DNA of 64,000 nucleotides from Arcanobacterium sp. (GCA_022778805.1 JALFSN010000003.1:62001-126000), one strand, 5' to 3'. Counted from the stretch's first letter, positions 1 to 9,035 are shown. Numbers and translations: made by a program. Notes: a model not told the origin generated them from the sequence alone.

Positions 1-1025
1 GCTGCTGAATCGAGCGCGCGGTATTCTATGCGGGCGCTACCTGGCTTATTCGTGCTGAGAGAAGGAATCCGGATCAGTGCACTCTGATTATTTTTCCCCC
101 ACGCCACGTGTGCTGGAGCCTCAAACCCCGCCCAGAGACGCTTATAAGAGTTCACGTGCTGATTCGTGATTGCTGTAATTTCGCGGGCATGATGCAGCAG
201 ACCCGCCACGAATTTGCGCGCAGTGTCTGAGAGCCGATACTCCCCTGTGGGATCGAAAAAGGCGTTGCGCTCTCCCTCAAAAAGCGAGAAGTGCGTATGC
301 ATTCCATTCCCTGGCTTTTCAATCATTGGCTTGGGCATAAAGCTCGCCTGCACGCCCTCTTGCAAGGCAACTTGATCAATGACCACTCGAAACGTCATCA
401 CGTCGTCTGCCATGGCGAGAGCGTCAGAGACTCGTAGATCAATCTCATTTTGCCCAGGGCCAGCTTCGTGATGCGAAAACTCCACTGAGATGCCGAGGTC
501 TTCTAAAGTCTTGATAGCCTTTGTGCGAAAATTGCGGGCCCGCGAGCGCGACACATTGTCGAAGTAGGCGCCGTTATCAATGGGGCGCGGCTGAGCTGCA
601 GGATCCGTCTCCGGTTCAAAGAGGTAGAACTCTATTTCCGGATGCACATAAAAGGTGAAGCCCATCGCCGCTGCTCGCTCAGTGGCACGGCGCAAGACGG
701 AACGGGGATCGGAGCGAGCCGGCTCCCCCTCCGGCGTGCGGATATCGCAGATGAGCCGAGCTTGGGTGGCGTCCGCATCAGACCACGGCAAGATTCGGAA
801 CGTCGAGGCATCCGGCGAAATCACCATATCTGATTCGTGCACGCGCGTGAGCCCTTGCACGGCAGATCCATCAAACCCGATCCCGCCTTCAAATGCTCCT
901 TCTAGCTCCGCAGGTGGAATAGCGACAGCTTTGAGCGTGCCAGAGACGTCTGTGAACCAGAGCCGAATAAAACGCACATCATGGTCTTGAATAGTACGTA
1001 GCACGTGTTCCTGCTGACGATCCAT
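1..1025 (-). CDS. glnA: Glutamine synthetase, type I (partial, C-terminus outside window)
   Basis: Cytoplasmic enzyme making glutamine from glutamate, ammonia and ATP. About 341 codons are present and the reading frame runs out of the window at base 1, so the adenylylation loop and C-terminus cannot be judged. The minus-strand translation shows the N-terminal FIRLWFTDVSG, then FDGSAVQGL, the metal-ligand segment EIEFYLF, GPGQNEIDLR, GNGMHTHFSLF and NSYKRL, all typical of GlnA in this order. The ATG at 1025 follows a strong GAGGAGG (1030-1036). The family has several actinobacterial paralogues (GlnA1, GlnA2 and others) and the fragment does not tell which this is. galE lies upstream on the same strand, separated by a repeat-rich 125-bp gap. 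Confidence 0.95.
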   Translation of the reverse strand, partial: MDRQQEHVLRTIQDHDVRFIRLWFTDVSGTLKAVAIPPAELEGAFEGGIGFDGSAVQGLTRVHESDMVISPDASTFRILPWSDADATQARLICDIRTPEGEPARSDPRSVLRRATERAAAMGFTFYVHPEIEFYLFEPETDPAAQPRPIDNGAYFDNVSRSRARNFRTKAIKTLEDLGISVEFSHHEAGPGQNEIDLRVSDALAMADDVMTFRVVIDQVALQEGVQASFMPKPMIEKPGNGMHTHFSLFEGERNAFFDPTGEYRLSDTARKFVAGLLHHAREITAITNQHVNSYKRLWAGFEAPAHVAWGKNNQSALIRIPSLSTNKPGSARIEYRALDSA

Positions 1026-1059
1026 ATTGCCTCCTCGCGCTCAGGCGCTCTCTGGTACA

Positions 1060-1141
1060 CCACAATTAGCTAACCACAATTAGCTAGCGCACCTCGATTG
1101 GGCGATATACCTTGATTGAGTAAGTACAGCCTTGATTGAGT
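1060..1141. repeat. Two pairs of short direct repeats upstream of glnA
   Basis: A 13-mer CCACAATTAGCTA occurs at 1060-1072 and 1074-1086 (14-bp period). A 12-mer CCTTGATTGAGT occurs at 1110-1121 and 1130-1141 (20-bp period), with a weaker relative CTCGATTGGG at 1093-1102. They fill the gap between galE and the glnA ribosome-binding site, so they lie in the glnA promoter region. The 20-bp period would put protein contacts on one DNA face. They do not resemble the AmtR or GlnR consensus as I know them, so a regulatory role is inference. Confidence 0.55.
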
Positions 1142-1150
1142 GAGTCCGTC

Positions 1151-2206
1151 TCACTCGCTTTCACCGTAGCCGTCAGGATTCTGACTCTGCCAATTCCAGG
1201 TATCTCGCACCATATCGTCAAGATCGTAGCGCGCCTCCCACCCCAGCAGTTCCTTTGCAAGCGTGGCGTCGGCGTACATTGATGCCACATCGCCAGCTCG
1301 GCGCGGATCAACCACATAAGGAATCTCGACACCGCTGGCCTTTTCAAAAGCATGCATGAGCTCCAGCACGCTATAGCCTTTTGAAGTGCCGAGGTTGATA
1401 GCGATTGCTCCAGTGTGTTTCAGACCGTAGTCGATCGCTTTGACATGCCCAGCGGCGAGATCCATCACGTGAATGTAATCGCGCACCCCCGTGCCATCGT
1501 CTGTGGCATAATCCGCACCAAACACGTGGAATTTCTCCAGCTTGCCCACAGCCACTTGGGCGATATAAGGCATCACGTTGTTCGGAATCCCCTTGGGATT
1601 TTCACCGATCCGCCCGCTGGGATGTGCCCCAATCGGATTAAAATAACGCAGCAGTACGGCCGAAAGCTGATGATCACAGGTGCAGACATCGCGCAAAATC
1701 TGCTCATTCATGATCTTGCTCCAGCCGTACGGGTTCGTGGCTGTGCCGATCGGCAGAGTTTCTTTCAGTGGCGAGATGGCGTTCATCCCATAGACTGTGG
1801 CAGAGGAACTGAAAATAATCAGGTGGCAATCATGCGCCCGCATCGCTTTTAGCAGCGACAAAGTCGCGTTGATATTGTCGTCATAGTATTCGATCGGCTT
1901 CGTCACGCTCTCGCCTACAGCTTTGAGTCCAGCAAAGTTGATGACGCCGGAGATATCATGCTCGTCAAACACTGCGTTGAGAGCATCCGTATCACGTGCA
2001 TCAATTCGATATGTGGGAATCGTGGTACCGACGAGATCCTCCACACGTCGCATCGCTTCCGGCACAGAATTGTCGAAATTATCGACGCAGACGGCTTTAT
2101 ATCCAGCTTCATACAGACACACTAGTGTGTGTGTACCGATGTAGCCTGCCCCACCAGCCACCAAAATCGTGGGACGCTCTCCTTGGATATCTTTCGCCTC
2201 AACCAT
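1151..2206 (-). CDS. galE: UDP-glucose 4-epimerase
   Basis: Interconverts UDP-glucose and UDP-galactose (Leloir pathway; precursor supply for surface glycans). The 351-residue protein is an extended short-chain dehydrogenase. It has the NAD-binding GGAGYIGTH near residue 18, the catalytic Ser in SSSATVYG and the YGWSK motif holding the Tyr/Lys pair. The C-terminal substrate domain carries GVRDYIHVMDLA and GTSKGYSVLELM, both GalE hallmarks, and the length is normal for the family. No galK or galT lies nearby, so envelope precursor supply is as likely as galactose catabolism. It precedes glnA on the same strand, but the repeat-bearing gap suggests separate promoters. Confidence 0.95.
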   Translation of the reverse strand: MVEAKDIQGERPTILVAGGAGYIGTHTLVCLYEAGYKAVCVDNFDNSVPEAMRRVEDLVGTTIPTYRIDARDTDALNAVFDEHDISGVINFAGLKAVGESVTKPIEYYDDNINATLSLLKAMRAHDCHLIIFSSSATVYGMNAISPLKETLPIGTATNPYGWSKIMNEQILRDVCTCDHQLSAVLLRYFNPIGAHPSGRIGENPKGIPNNVMPYIAQVAVGKLEKFHVFGADYATDDGTGVRDYIHVMDLAAGHVKAIDYGLKHTGAIAINLGTSKGYSVLELMHAFEKASGVEIPYVVDPRRAGDVASMYADATLAKELLGWEARYDLDDMVRDTWNWQSQNPDGYGESE

Positions 2207-2437
2207 TGTTGCCTCTCTCTCGCTCCAGCAGCTTCATGCCGTCAGTAGTGACGTCGCACGCCACTGCCCTCGCCATATGCGACGTCGTATGCCGCTCTCG
2301 TCCTATTGTACGAGTTGCTCTCAACTAAAATTTTACGAGGCCGTACCCAAAGATTTTCCAGATATTTCCCGTTGCAGGCAAAACATGAGCAACACCACTG
2401 CTGCCATACGTTCGTGCGGCTGTGAGTCTACCTCCCC

Positions 2438-3307
2438 CTATTCGGCGTTTTCATAGTGAGCAGCCTGTTTCACAAAGGTGCCCTCCTGAATCTCCTGGAA
2501 CGCCGTCACGAGCTCATCGGTCGTGTTCATCACGATCGGCCCATACCAGGCCACTGGCTCGTGCAGAGCAATAGAACTCATGAGCAAAATTTCAATGGGC
2601 TCATGCGGAGCAGAAATCGTGACGGAATCACCCTCACCCAATTTCGCTGCGGTCTTAGCTGCCACAGCTGCCCCTCCGACGGCGGCATCCCCTTCCAGAG
2701 TGAAGACCATCGCTGAGCGCTCGGCAGAGATCGGCAACGTAACGCTCGCCCCTTCGTCAAGATGAATATCATAGAAGTCTAACGGTAGATACTTCCCCTG
2801 AATAGCGCTATGCACCACGCCAGCATCGTCGGTATAGTTGCCAGCCATCAGCCGCAGCGTGCCACCCTCCAGAGGAAGCTCCTCCACTGAATCGTGGAGT
2901 ACTCCATGGTAGAACGGCTCAGCCTCCATCTTCTTATCGGCAGGCAAATTGAGCCACAGCTGAATCCCCAGCAGGCGCGGCGTCTCTTGCGGCATCTCCT
3001 CGTGGAAAGCTCCTGAGCCTGCCGTCAGCCACTGTGCCTCGCCGTCATGAATCATACCGATCGTGCCCAAATGATCTTTGTGCATAATCGATCCGTGAGA
3101 GAGGAACGTAAACGTCTCGATGCCGCGGTGCGGATGCATCGGGAAGCCCTCAATATAATCAGCTGGATTAGTCGTGTCGAACGCGTCAAGCATCAAGAAA
3201 GGATCAAAATCATCCACCGTTTGATTGCCCAGCACTCGCACAAGGCTCACGCCCGCTCCGTCTTTCGTGCGAAATCCTTGCACCTGCTTGGTAATACGTC
3301 GTTCCAT
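2438..3307 (-). CDS. Pirin family protein
   Basis: Cupin-fold protein of the pirin family. Members bind a metal and some are quercetin dioxygenases, but the physiological role is usually unknown. The 289-residue product starts at the ATG at 3307, because the conserved pirin start (RxITKQVQGFRTKDGAGV) begins there and an AGAAAGAGAG lies just upstream; a longer frame to 3454 adds only unconserved sequence. The metal site is visible as MHPHRGIETFTFL, followed by HKDHLG and AFHEEMPQ. A second cupin and the pirin C-terminal domain follow (EPVAWYGPIVMNTTDE). It stands alone between galE and a hydrolase, and the neighbours give no clue to a substrate. Confidence 0.92.
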   Translation of the reverse strand: MERRITKQVQGFRTKDGAGVSLVRVLGNQTVDDFDPFLMLDAFDTTNPADYIEGFPMHPHRGIETFTFLSHGSIMHKDHLGTIGMIHDGEAQWLTAGSGAFHEEMPQETPRLLGIQLWLNLPADKKMEAEPFYHGVLHDSVEELPLEGGTLRLMAGNYTDDAGVVHSAIQGKYLPLDFYDIHLDEGASVTLPISAERSAMVFTLEGDAAVGGAAVAAKTAAKLGEGDSVTISAPHEPIEILLMSSIALHEPVAWYGPIVMNTTDELVTAFQEIQEGTFVKQAAHYENAE

Positions 3308-3659
3308 CTTCGTCTCTCTTTCTTCTGCTCTGCGCCAGAAGTGCCACGTCAATACGCGCCTCGCGTGTTGTATAGGCAGGTGCCGCACGCGGCTACGCCC
3401 GAGTGGTGACGTCCGAATGGTGCGCACCACTCGCGGTATCACGCCTGACGCCATGTTCGCTGCCGTACCTGTCTGTAAGCTTCAGCAGCATCTATCACTT
3501 GACTCAGCTCTCATCGGCGCATTTTTATTCCCGCAGCTATTCCGCAGCTATTCCTACAGTTATCCCGCAGCACATGCCGTGCGCATGCCGCAGTTATCCC
3601 GCAGCGCATGCCGCTTTATTTTTGACTGCTTTATTCCTGCTAATTTTCCGCTGACGAGT
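3308..3659. other. Gene-free region with imperfect repeats
   Basis: There is no convincing gene between pirin and the next hydrolase. The part from about 3525 to 3660 is built of degenerate repeats: variants of TTCCGCAGCTA and TATCCCGCAGC recur, with GTTATCCCGCAGC-type units near 3558 and 3592. The left part carries the pirin ribosome-binding site and presumably its promoter. Open frames here lack ribosome-binding sites and have repeat-driven composition. Confidence 0.5.
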
Positions 3660-3689
3660 CTATTCCTGGATAGTTTCCGCTGACGAGTC
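3632..3689. repeat. 29-bp tandem duplication spanning a stop codon
   Basis: Bases 3632-3660 and 3661-3689 are consecutive copies of a 29-bp unit matching at 25 positions. The 16-mer TTTCCGCTGACGAGTC is exact in both (3645-3660 and 3674-3689). The right copy encodes the last residues of the 220-residue hydrolase; its stop codon (3660-3662) sits at the junction, so the left copy is an untranslated echo of the C-terminus. Confidence 0.85.
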
Positions 3690-4322
3690 CGTAGATGAGT
3701 CGCTGAGTAGGTGACTCATGAGTGCGTGGACAAACTGCTGCGGTAACTGTTTGTGCCATTCATGCCGAGCGTCATCAACTATCAATAGGCGTGAGTTCGG
3801 TATGGTCTGGCTCGTGCGGCGCGCCGCCCTGATATTGGCTTTGTCTGCACTGCCGCAAGCGATAGTAGTGGGCACAGCTATACGCCGAGCATCAGGCGTC
3901 AAGTCCACTCCTGCAAGAGCATCAGCAACGTACATAACCTCCCGTTTCGAGGCTCCAGACGATTGAAAAAGGCGTTCAGGCATCAGATAAAAGATAGCCT
4001 GCTGTATGCGCATCAGCGCTGCTGGTGGACGCATCTGCGGAGAGCAGAGAAGCAGCGACGCTATCTCGTGCGATGCTCCATACCGCAGAGCAACCATTGC
4101 TCCGGCCGACAGACCCACCAGATGCGTTCGAGATGATGCTGCAGCGAGGCGAGTTCCAAGAGCAGTGACGGCGGAATCAAGCGTGAAATGTTCGAGTGAA
4201 CACAAATCACTGAGCGAAAATGCTGTAGTACTCCATTCTGCAGGCAATGATGAGATGACGCCGTTCCACGCAGCAGCGTCATCTCCCAGCCCTCCGATAA
4301 AGCACAGATTCACGCATCTCAC
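3660..4322 (-). CDS. Alpha/beta-hydrolase fold protein
   Basis: A 220-residue cytoplasmic hydrolase of unknown substrate. Visible are an N-terminal strand-turn FIGGLGDDAAAW (oxyanion region), the nucleophile elbow GLSAG in HLVGLSAGAMVAL, an Asp-bearing strand CGSADKANI and the catalytic His in DDARHEWHKQ, so a Ser-Asp-His triad is complete. The start is a GTG at 4322 without a clear ribosome-binding site; a second GTG three codons on is an alternative. The C-terminus is Ser/Thr/Glu-rich and lies in a 29-bp tandem duplication. It may share a transcript with pirin downstream, but 350 bp separate them. Confidence 0.75.
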   Translation of the reverse strand: MRCVNLCFIGGLGDDAAAWNGVISSLPAEWSTTAFSLSDLCSLEHFTLDSAVTALGTRLAAASSRTHLVGLSAGAMVALRYGASHEIASLLLCSPQMRPPAALMRIQQAIFYLMPERLFQSSGASKREVMYVADALAGVDLTPDARRIAVPTTIACGSADKANIRAARRTSQTIPNSRLLIVDDARHEWHKQLPQQFVHALMSHLLSDSSTDSSAETIQE

Positions 4323-4391
4323 TATATTTGATGAACGCTATGCGGCTAAAACGCTATGTGCCTAATAGGCACGCAGCTATAGTTGGTCAGC

Positions 4392-5804
4392 CTATTCGGC
4401 CAGCATACCCGCTTCTTCAGCCAGTTCTTCAGCCAACAAATTCCGCGGCGGCGCGAGTGGCCGCACTCGACGAAGCACCTCGAATGAACCAAAAAGCACC
4501 GCAAGATATGGCACTCCCGCGTACCATGCCAGCGGCATGAGCCAATAGAGCGCCACAAAAATTGCCACACATGCGGCCATCACCAGCCAATTCACCGCTG
4601 GCGCTCCCCAGAGCCGACGCTTGGCCAACGGCAAGCCAGCGGCGCGGCGGGCCTTGCGAAAAGCCAGATGAGTAGCCATGATAATGCACCAGGTGATCAA
4701 GATGGCTACTGTGGTGGCACCGAGAAGAAACATGAAGGCACTGTCAGGAGCGACGATGGAGAGCACTGCCGCCGCGCCCACCCCGATAAGCGCAATGCCC
4801 ACAGCGCCGCGCGGTGCACCATTAGGGGCCACTCGCGCCGCCACTGCGGGGGCTTGGCCATCGACGGCTAAGGCGTGAATCATTCGGGTGGCTGCATAGA
4901 GGCAGCCATTTGCGGCGGAGAGCGCCGCCACAATCAGCACCGCATTCATAATGTGCGCGGCTATATCGACACCAGAGAGCGAGAGGGCACGCACAAATGG
5001 CGACTGCTCGATTTTGCCTCCAATGGCTGCCGTTGCCTGCCAGGGTTGGAGAGCCAAGACCACCGCAATAGCAGCGAGATAGAAGATCACGATGCGCCAG
5101 ATCATGGCCGATGCCGCTTGCGGAATATCACGCTGTGGATTTTCAGATTCAGCAGCAGTGGACGAGACATTTTCAATGCCGCCAAATGAGAATACTGCCA
5201 TGCAGGCCGCAGCCAACACTCCCGATATACCCATCGGGAAGAAACCGCCGTCACTGGGAGCGAGATTGCCCAATCCCAAAGCTGGAACCCCTGGCACAGC
5301 TCCACATACCAGCGCCAAGCCGAGTGCGATAAACGCCACCGCAGCTACCACTTTAATCATCGAAAACCAGTATTCAGACGTCCCATACAGGTGCACTGAA
5401 AACACGTTAAAACCTACAATCACGCCCGCACAGCAGATTGTCCCCACCCACAGTGGCACAGAGGGAAACCAGAATTGCAGGTACGTCGCTGTGGCCGTCA
5501 CTTCGGCTCCCACAGCCACCAGCGATTGGATAGCAAAATTCCAGCGGGCGATATATCCACCGCGCTGCCCCAGATAGGAAGCAGCCACCGTGCCATGCCC
5601 GCCTGCCACTGGATGCGTAGATACCATCTCTGCCAGCGCCCACACCACTGCGAGCGCAAAAGATCCCGCAATAATGTAGGAGATAATCGTAGCTGGCCCT
5701 GCGAGCGCAATCACTGAGCCAGAGCCGAGAAAAAGACCTGTGCCGAGCGCTCCCGAAAGCCCGATCATCGAAATCTGCCGGTGAGTGAGCTTTCGCTGGA
5801 GCAC
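4392..5804 (-). CDS. Amino-acid permease (APC superfamily, AAT-like)
   Basis: Inner-membrane amino-acid/proton symporter. The 470-residue protein has about 12 hydrophobic segments and the family's start: LTHRQISMIGLSGALGTGLF, whose glycine-rich unwound TM1 binds the substrate backbone, then AGPATIISYIIAG and later FFPMGISGVLAA and FGGIENVSSTAAE. I chose the GTG at 5804 because a GGGGAGAG lies nine bases upstream and the mature family start follows directly; the open frame continues to 6029, adding 75 polar residues not usual in the family. Similarity is to the LysP/AroP/CycA group but the substrate cannot be read. It lies alone between a hydrolase and mutM. Confidence 0.88.
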   Translation of the reverse strand: MLQRKLTHRQISMIGLSGALGTGLFLGSGSVIALAGPATIISYIIAGSFALAVVWALAEMVSTHPVAGGHGTVAASYLGQRGGYIARWNFAIQSLVAVGAEVTATATYLQFWFPSVPLWVGTICCAGVIVGFNVFSVHLYGTSEYWFSMIKVVAAVAFIALGLALVCGAVPGVPALGLGNLAPSDGGFFPMGISGVLAAACMAVFSFGGIENVSSTAAESENPQRDIPQAASAMIWRIVIFYLAAIAVVLALQPWQATAAIGGKIEQSPFVRALSLSGVDIAAHIMNAVLIVAALSAANGCLYAATRMIHALAVDGQAPAVAARVAPNGAPRGAVGIALIGVGAAAVLSIVAPDSAFMFLLGATTVAILITWCIIMATHLAFRKARRAAGLPLAKRRLWGAPAVNWLVMAACVAIFVALYWLMPLAWYAGVPYLAVLFGSFEVLRRVRPLAPPRNLLAEELAEEAGMLAE

Positions 5805-6204
5805 ATGGCTGCTCTCCCCGCGTCTGTCTACGCTTTCTCCTCGGATGCGCCTGCCCTCGTGTGCATCGCGCGCAGCAGCCGCTGAGACGACAGGTTGATC
5901 GGCGCGGCGCATATCGGCGAAGAGATCAGCAGCATTGGCATCATCAGCATGAATGCGACCAGCGCGCCGCTGATTATGGGATTCTGGCGTGATATCGGAA
6001 ATAGACACAACTGCAAGACTAGGGCACATGGTATGCGATCACGAAATAATAGGGAACCGCGGTGGCACACTCTGCGGCTACAAATAGCGCGGCCACAAAT
6101 AGCCGCTTCCCGTCTGTGCCTCACGGGCACCGCTGGCAATGCTGAGTTCAGTACCCCACCGGCTGACGGCATGCCACTGACGATCAGCACTGCCCTCTGC
6201 CGCG

Positions 6205-7062
6205 CTAGCGCCGCTGGCAGTGCGGGCAAAAGTGCGTGTGCCGCCCCATGAATGGCACTGTGCGAATCGGGGTACCACATCGGGGGCACGGTTCCCCTGC
6301 GCGAGCGTAGACGGCCAGCTCTCGGTCAAAATACCCCGCCTCGCCGCTAGCATTGCGGTAGAGTTGGTCAAACGATGTGCCTCCGGCTGCGAGCGCACTA
6401 TTCACCGTGGCATGCACCGCCTCAGCCAGCCGCATCGAACGCCGCTCCCCTAGCTGGCGAGCACTCGGATGAATGCCAGCGCGAAAAAGTGATTCATCGG
6501 CATAGATATTGCCAATTCCGGAGACTACTTTCTGATCGAGAAGTATCCGTTTTATATCACGTCTGCCACCTGCTAGCCACCGTGCCAACTGTGCGGAGCT
6601 CATTTCCAACGCATCGGGAGCAATATGCGCCACAGCAGCTGGCACACTTCTCCCATCTGCGGCTTTCACAAAGCTCGATAGTGCCAAGAATCCAAAGGTG
6701 CGCTGATCGACAAAGCGCAGCACGCCGTCATCGTAATAAAATCTCACTCGCTCGTGATTCCTGCCGGATGGATAGTGGCAAGTGGCGGCCTCAAAGGCAG
6801 CATCATCGACGAGCAGCTGACCCGACATTCCCAGATGGATGACGAGAGCTTGATGACCAGCAAACTCCATCCACATAAATTTTCCTCGCCGCTCAAGCGC
6901 TAGCACCTTTTCTCCGGTGACGGCGGACGCCAAGGCTGCAGCGCCGCCAGGTATCTCGCGCACTGCCCGCTCATGAAATACATCCACTCTGTGGATTCTC
7001 TGATTCACGAGCGCCTGCGCCACGCCCACTCGGATCGATTCCACTTCCGGCAACTCCGGCAC
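6205..7062 (-). CDS. mutM: Formamidopyrimidine-DNA glycosylase
   Basis: Removes 8-oxoguanine and formamidopyrimidines from DNA and nicks the abasic site. The 285-residue protein must start at the GTG at 7062, since the processed enzyme needs the N-terminal Pro-Glu of PELPEVE as its catalytic pair. Also visible are the beta-hairpin Lys in ERRGKFMW, the helix-two-turn-helix segment SGIGNIYADESLFRAGIHP, and the C-terminal zinc finger CPRCGTP...CPHCQRR. The open frame runs 98 codons further upstream, but this is out of family and overlaps the SprT-like gene. The SprT-like gene lies just upstream on the same strand; a repair or proteolysis link is possible but unproven. Confidence 0.95.
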   Translation of the reverse strand: MPELPEVESIRVGVAQALVNQRIHRVDVFHERAVREIPGGAAALASAVTGEKVLALERRGKFMWMEFAGHQALVIHLGMSGQLLVDDAAFEAATCHYPSGRNHERVRFYYDDGVLRFVDQRTFGFLALSSFVKAADGRSVPAAVAHIAPDALEMSSAQLARWLAGGRRDIKRILLDQKVVSGIGNIYADESLFRAGIHPSARQLGERRSMRLAEAVHATVNSALAAGGTSFDQLYRNASGEAGYFDRELAVYARAGEPCPRCGTPIRTVPFMGRHTHFCPHCQRR

Positions 7063-7150
7063 GTTCGCCCCTTTATCTTGATCTCTGCTGATTGATACGC
7101 GCTGTGCACCGCCGCCTAACTGGCTGCCCTGGCACTCGTGCGTGCTCTGC

Positions 7151-7732
7151 TCAGAGCACTTCACCAGTCTTGCAGTTCGTCCAGGTGATGCGATAGCGCT
7201 CGTCGTACTCCCGCCGCAGCGGTGCCCCCGTCCGAGCAGCTTCTTTTCGTGCACAGGCCATACAGCTGGCTGCCGTTTGTGGACGCCGATAACGCCCGAA
7301 CTCGTGTCCGCCGTTACATCGCCCCTGCCACAGTGGCGGTACCTGCGGTGTGCCAACTAGACTCGCGCGTGGCTCTGCCCCGATTGCCGCTGCCACACGT
7401 TTCCATGAGGCGTCGTGATGATGGCCAGCTCCTACGAGTGCATGTGCTATTTCATGCAACACCACCTGGCGCACCATGTTCTCTGAGTAGAGACGCATGA
7501 GCGGAGCCGAAAGCGTAATTTTCTGAGCGGAAAAATCCGTCATCCCTGCACGTTTGCGCGCATGATCGAAGCCAAGCCGCCAATTCGCCACATCGCGCGA
7601 CCTATGAATATCTAAAGCACCGTTGCCTAGCTCTCTGCCAGCCTCTACAGTCGCTATGCCAGCGGCGTCACTGCACAAACCGTGCTCTGCCATCAGCTGG
7701 CTGGCGAGCACCCGCACGTGTTCAATTTCCAT
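7151..7732 (-). CDS. SprT-like zinc metalloprotease domain protein
   Basis: A 193-residue protein with the SprT-like fold. The zinc-binding motif is VVLHEIAHALVG (HExxH), with a third ligand expected in GAGHHHDASWKRVA. A short C-terminal zinc ribbon is suggested by the Cys pairs in GRCNGGHEF, ASCMACARK and TNCKTG. Eukaryotic relatives (Spartan) digest DNA-protein crosslinks; bacterial members are poorly characterised. Its position 88 bp upstream of mutM on the same strand fits a genome-maintenance role, but that is inference. The start is the ATG at 7732, with only a weak AGGCTGG in front. Confidence 0.85.
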   Translation of the reverse strand: MEIEHVRVLASQLMAEHGLCSDAAGIATVEAGRELGNGALDIHRSRDVANWRLGFDHARKRAGMTDFSAQKITLSAPLMRLYSENMVRQVVLHEIAHALVGAGHHHDASWKRVAAAIGAEPRASLVGTPQVPPLWQGRCNGGHEFGRYRRPQTAASCMACARKEAARTGAPLRREYDERYRITWTNCKTGEVL

Positions 7733-7949
7733 ACCAGCCTATCCATACCGCACAGCACACACCGGCGCAACCGGAGCATCAGCTCCGCATCGCCTTTCCT
7801 ATAAGTTCTCATACACGCAGAGCCACCTACTATGCACGAGCGCCATCACTGCTACGCGCTGAAAACTCCTGATGGATATCAACGCTCGCCTATACTCGCC
7901 TATACTGGACGCTCGCCCATCCTAGCGCTCATTTTGTGAAGCACGTATT

Positions 7950-8882
7950 TTATGAACGTTCGACGATCGTCAGTATCCACGGCCTGGGCGTGATTGCGCG
8001 CCGAGAAACTCCACCGGCGGGGGCGTCCAGCTCCACCGCTATCACGCCGGCTTTTCCCACCAAGGCTTGTGCGTAGTCGGCCAGTTCTTCGGCATCGCGT
8101 GGCACGCTTTGCGTGCGCAGCAGTTCACCGGCCAGCAGTCCTCGATACCGTTTCGCATTGTGGCTCACCACGGTGCGCTTGCCACTATGCTCACGCACTG
8201 CTCGCACCTGCACCCAGTCAGCACCCGCAGGCGGTGTCCACACCTGATAGGCTTCTGATCGGCAGTCCACCACTAGTTCGTTCTCTGCTATCGGCATCGT
8301 GGCAAGAGCGCGTTTCCACAGCGTAGCCGTGTTTCCCACTGTCGGTAGCCGCACTCCCATAGCAAGCCGATATGCAGGGATGAGGTCAGTGATGCTATGC
8401 ACCCCAAACAGTGCCGAGAAGACCACGATCTGCCTCTCAGCGCGGTGCACGATATCTGTAGCAGCGCGAATGAGTGCATCTTCGCCCGCTAGCTCGGCCG
8501 CCGTCGTCGCATCTGTCGCCGTGTGTGCCCTTTTCGCAGCAGACTCAGTCGCAGCGGCCCCATCCTGAGCCTCCGCATGATTCTCTGAGCCTGTGAACAA
8601 TCGTGGTAGATCCATCGCCTCATATAGCACGCCTGTATAGACCTGCCAAGCTGGTGCACACGGCAGCTCCATGAGATGTGTTTGCTGACGCACCTGAGCC
8701 GAGAGTGAGGCTCCCACCTTCAGGATTGTGAGTGCGTCCTCTCGCCCACTCACCTGCTGCAACTCTGCTGCTACGCGCTGGCGGATTTGCGTGAGTTGAG
8801 AGAAAGTCAGCTTCTCCCAATTGAGCTGAGCGCCAGATGTGGGAGCCATTTTCCCTTCAGAGGGTGGGAGCAAGATCTTCAT
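7950..8882 (-). CDS. yaaA: YaaA / UPF0246 family peroxide-stress protein
   Basis: Cytoplasmic protein of the UPF0246 (YaaA) family; in E. coli YaaA lowers free iron during peroxide stress and binds DNA. The start at 8882 is set by the universal MKILLPPSEGK. VYTGVLYEAMD, VFSALFGVHSITDLIPAYRLAMG and the C-terminal segments are typical. The 310-residue length exceeds the usual roughly 250 because of an Ala/Thr-rich stretch of about 45 residues (98-140; bases 8463-8591) between LPRLFTGSE and the conserved AERQIVVFSALFG. The frame upstream of 8882 (to 9035) crosses the HU terminator hairpin and is not coding. Confidence 0.9.
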   Translation of the reverse strand: MKILLPPSEGKMAPTSGAQLNWEKLTFSQLTQIRQRVAAELQQVSGREDALTILKVGASLSAQVRQQTHLMELPCAPAWQVYTGVLYEAMDLPRLFTGSENHAEAQDGAAATESAAKRAHTATDATTAAELAGEDALIRAATDIVHRAERQIVVFSALFGVHSITDLIPAYRLAMGVRLPTVGNTATLWKRALATMPIAENELVVDCRSEAYQVWTPPAGADWVQVRAVREHSGKRTVVSHNAKRYRGLLAGELLRTQSVPRDAEELADYAQALVGKAGVIAVELDAPAGGVSRRAITPRPWILTIVERS

Positions 8883-9003
8883 AGCGTTTAGCTTAACGTC
8901 CGCCGACCTTCCTGCGCGACGGCGGCTATGTTGGAGTGCGGATGAGGGCGCAGGAGAGAACAGACAGACCCAGCAGACCCGTGCAGCCCCTCGGAGATGC
9001 AAA

Positions 9004-9035
9004 TTGGGAGGCTTCGATGATACGAAGCCTCCCAA
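9004..9035 (-). terminator. Hairpin terminator downstream of HU
   Basis: A perfect 13-bp stem (9004-9016 with 9023-9035) and a 6-base loop, about 80 bp past the HU stop on the minus strand and ahead of yaaA. The T-run after it is short (AATTT on the minus strand), so termination efficiency is uncertain. Confidence 0.75.

Noticed and set aside
7063-7356. N-terminal extension of MutM
   Set aside because: The catalytic N-terminal Pro-Glu requires the start at 7062, and the extension overlaps the SprT-like gene.
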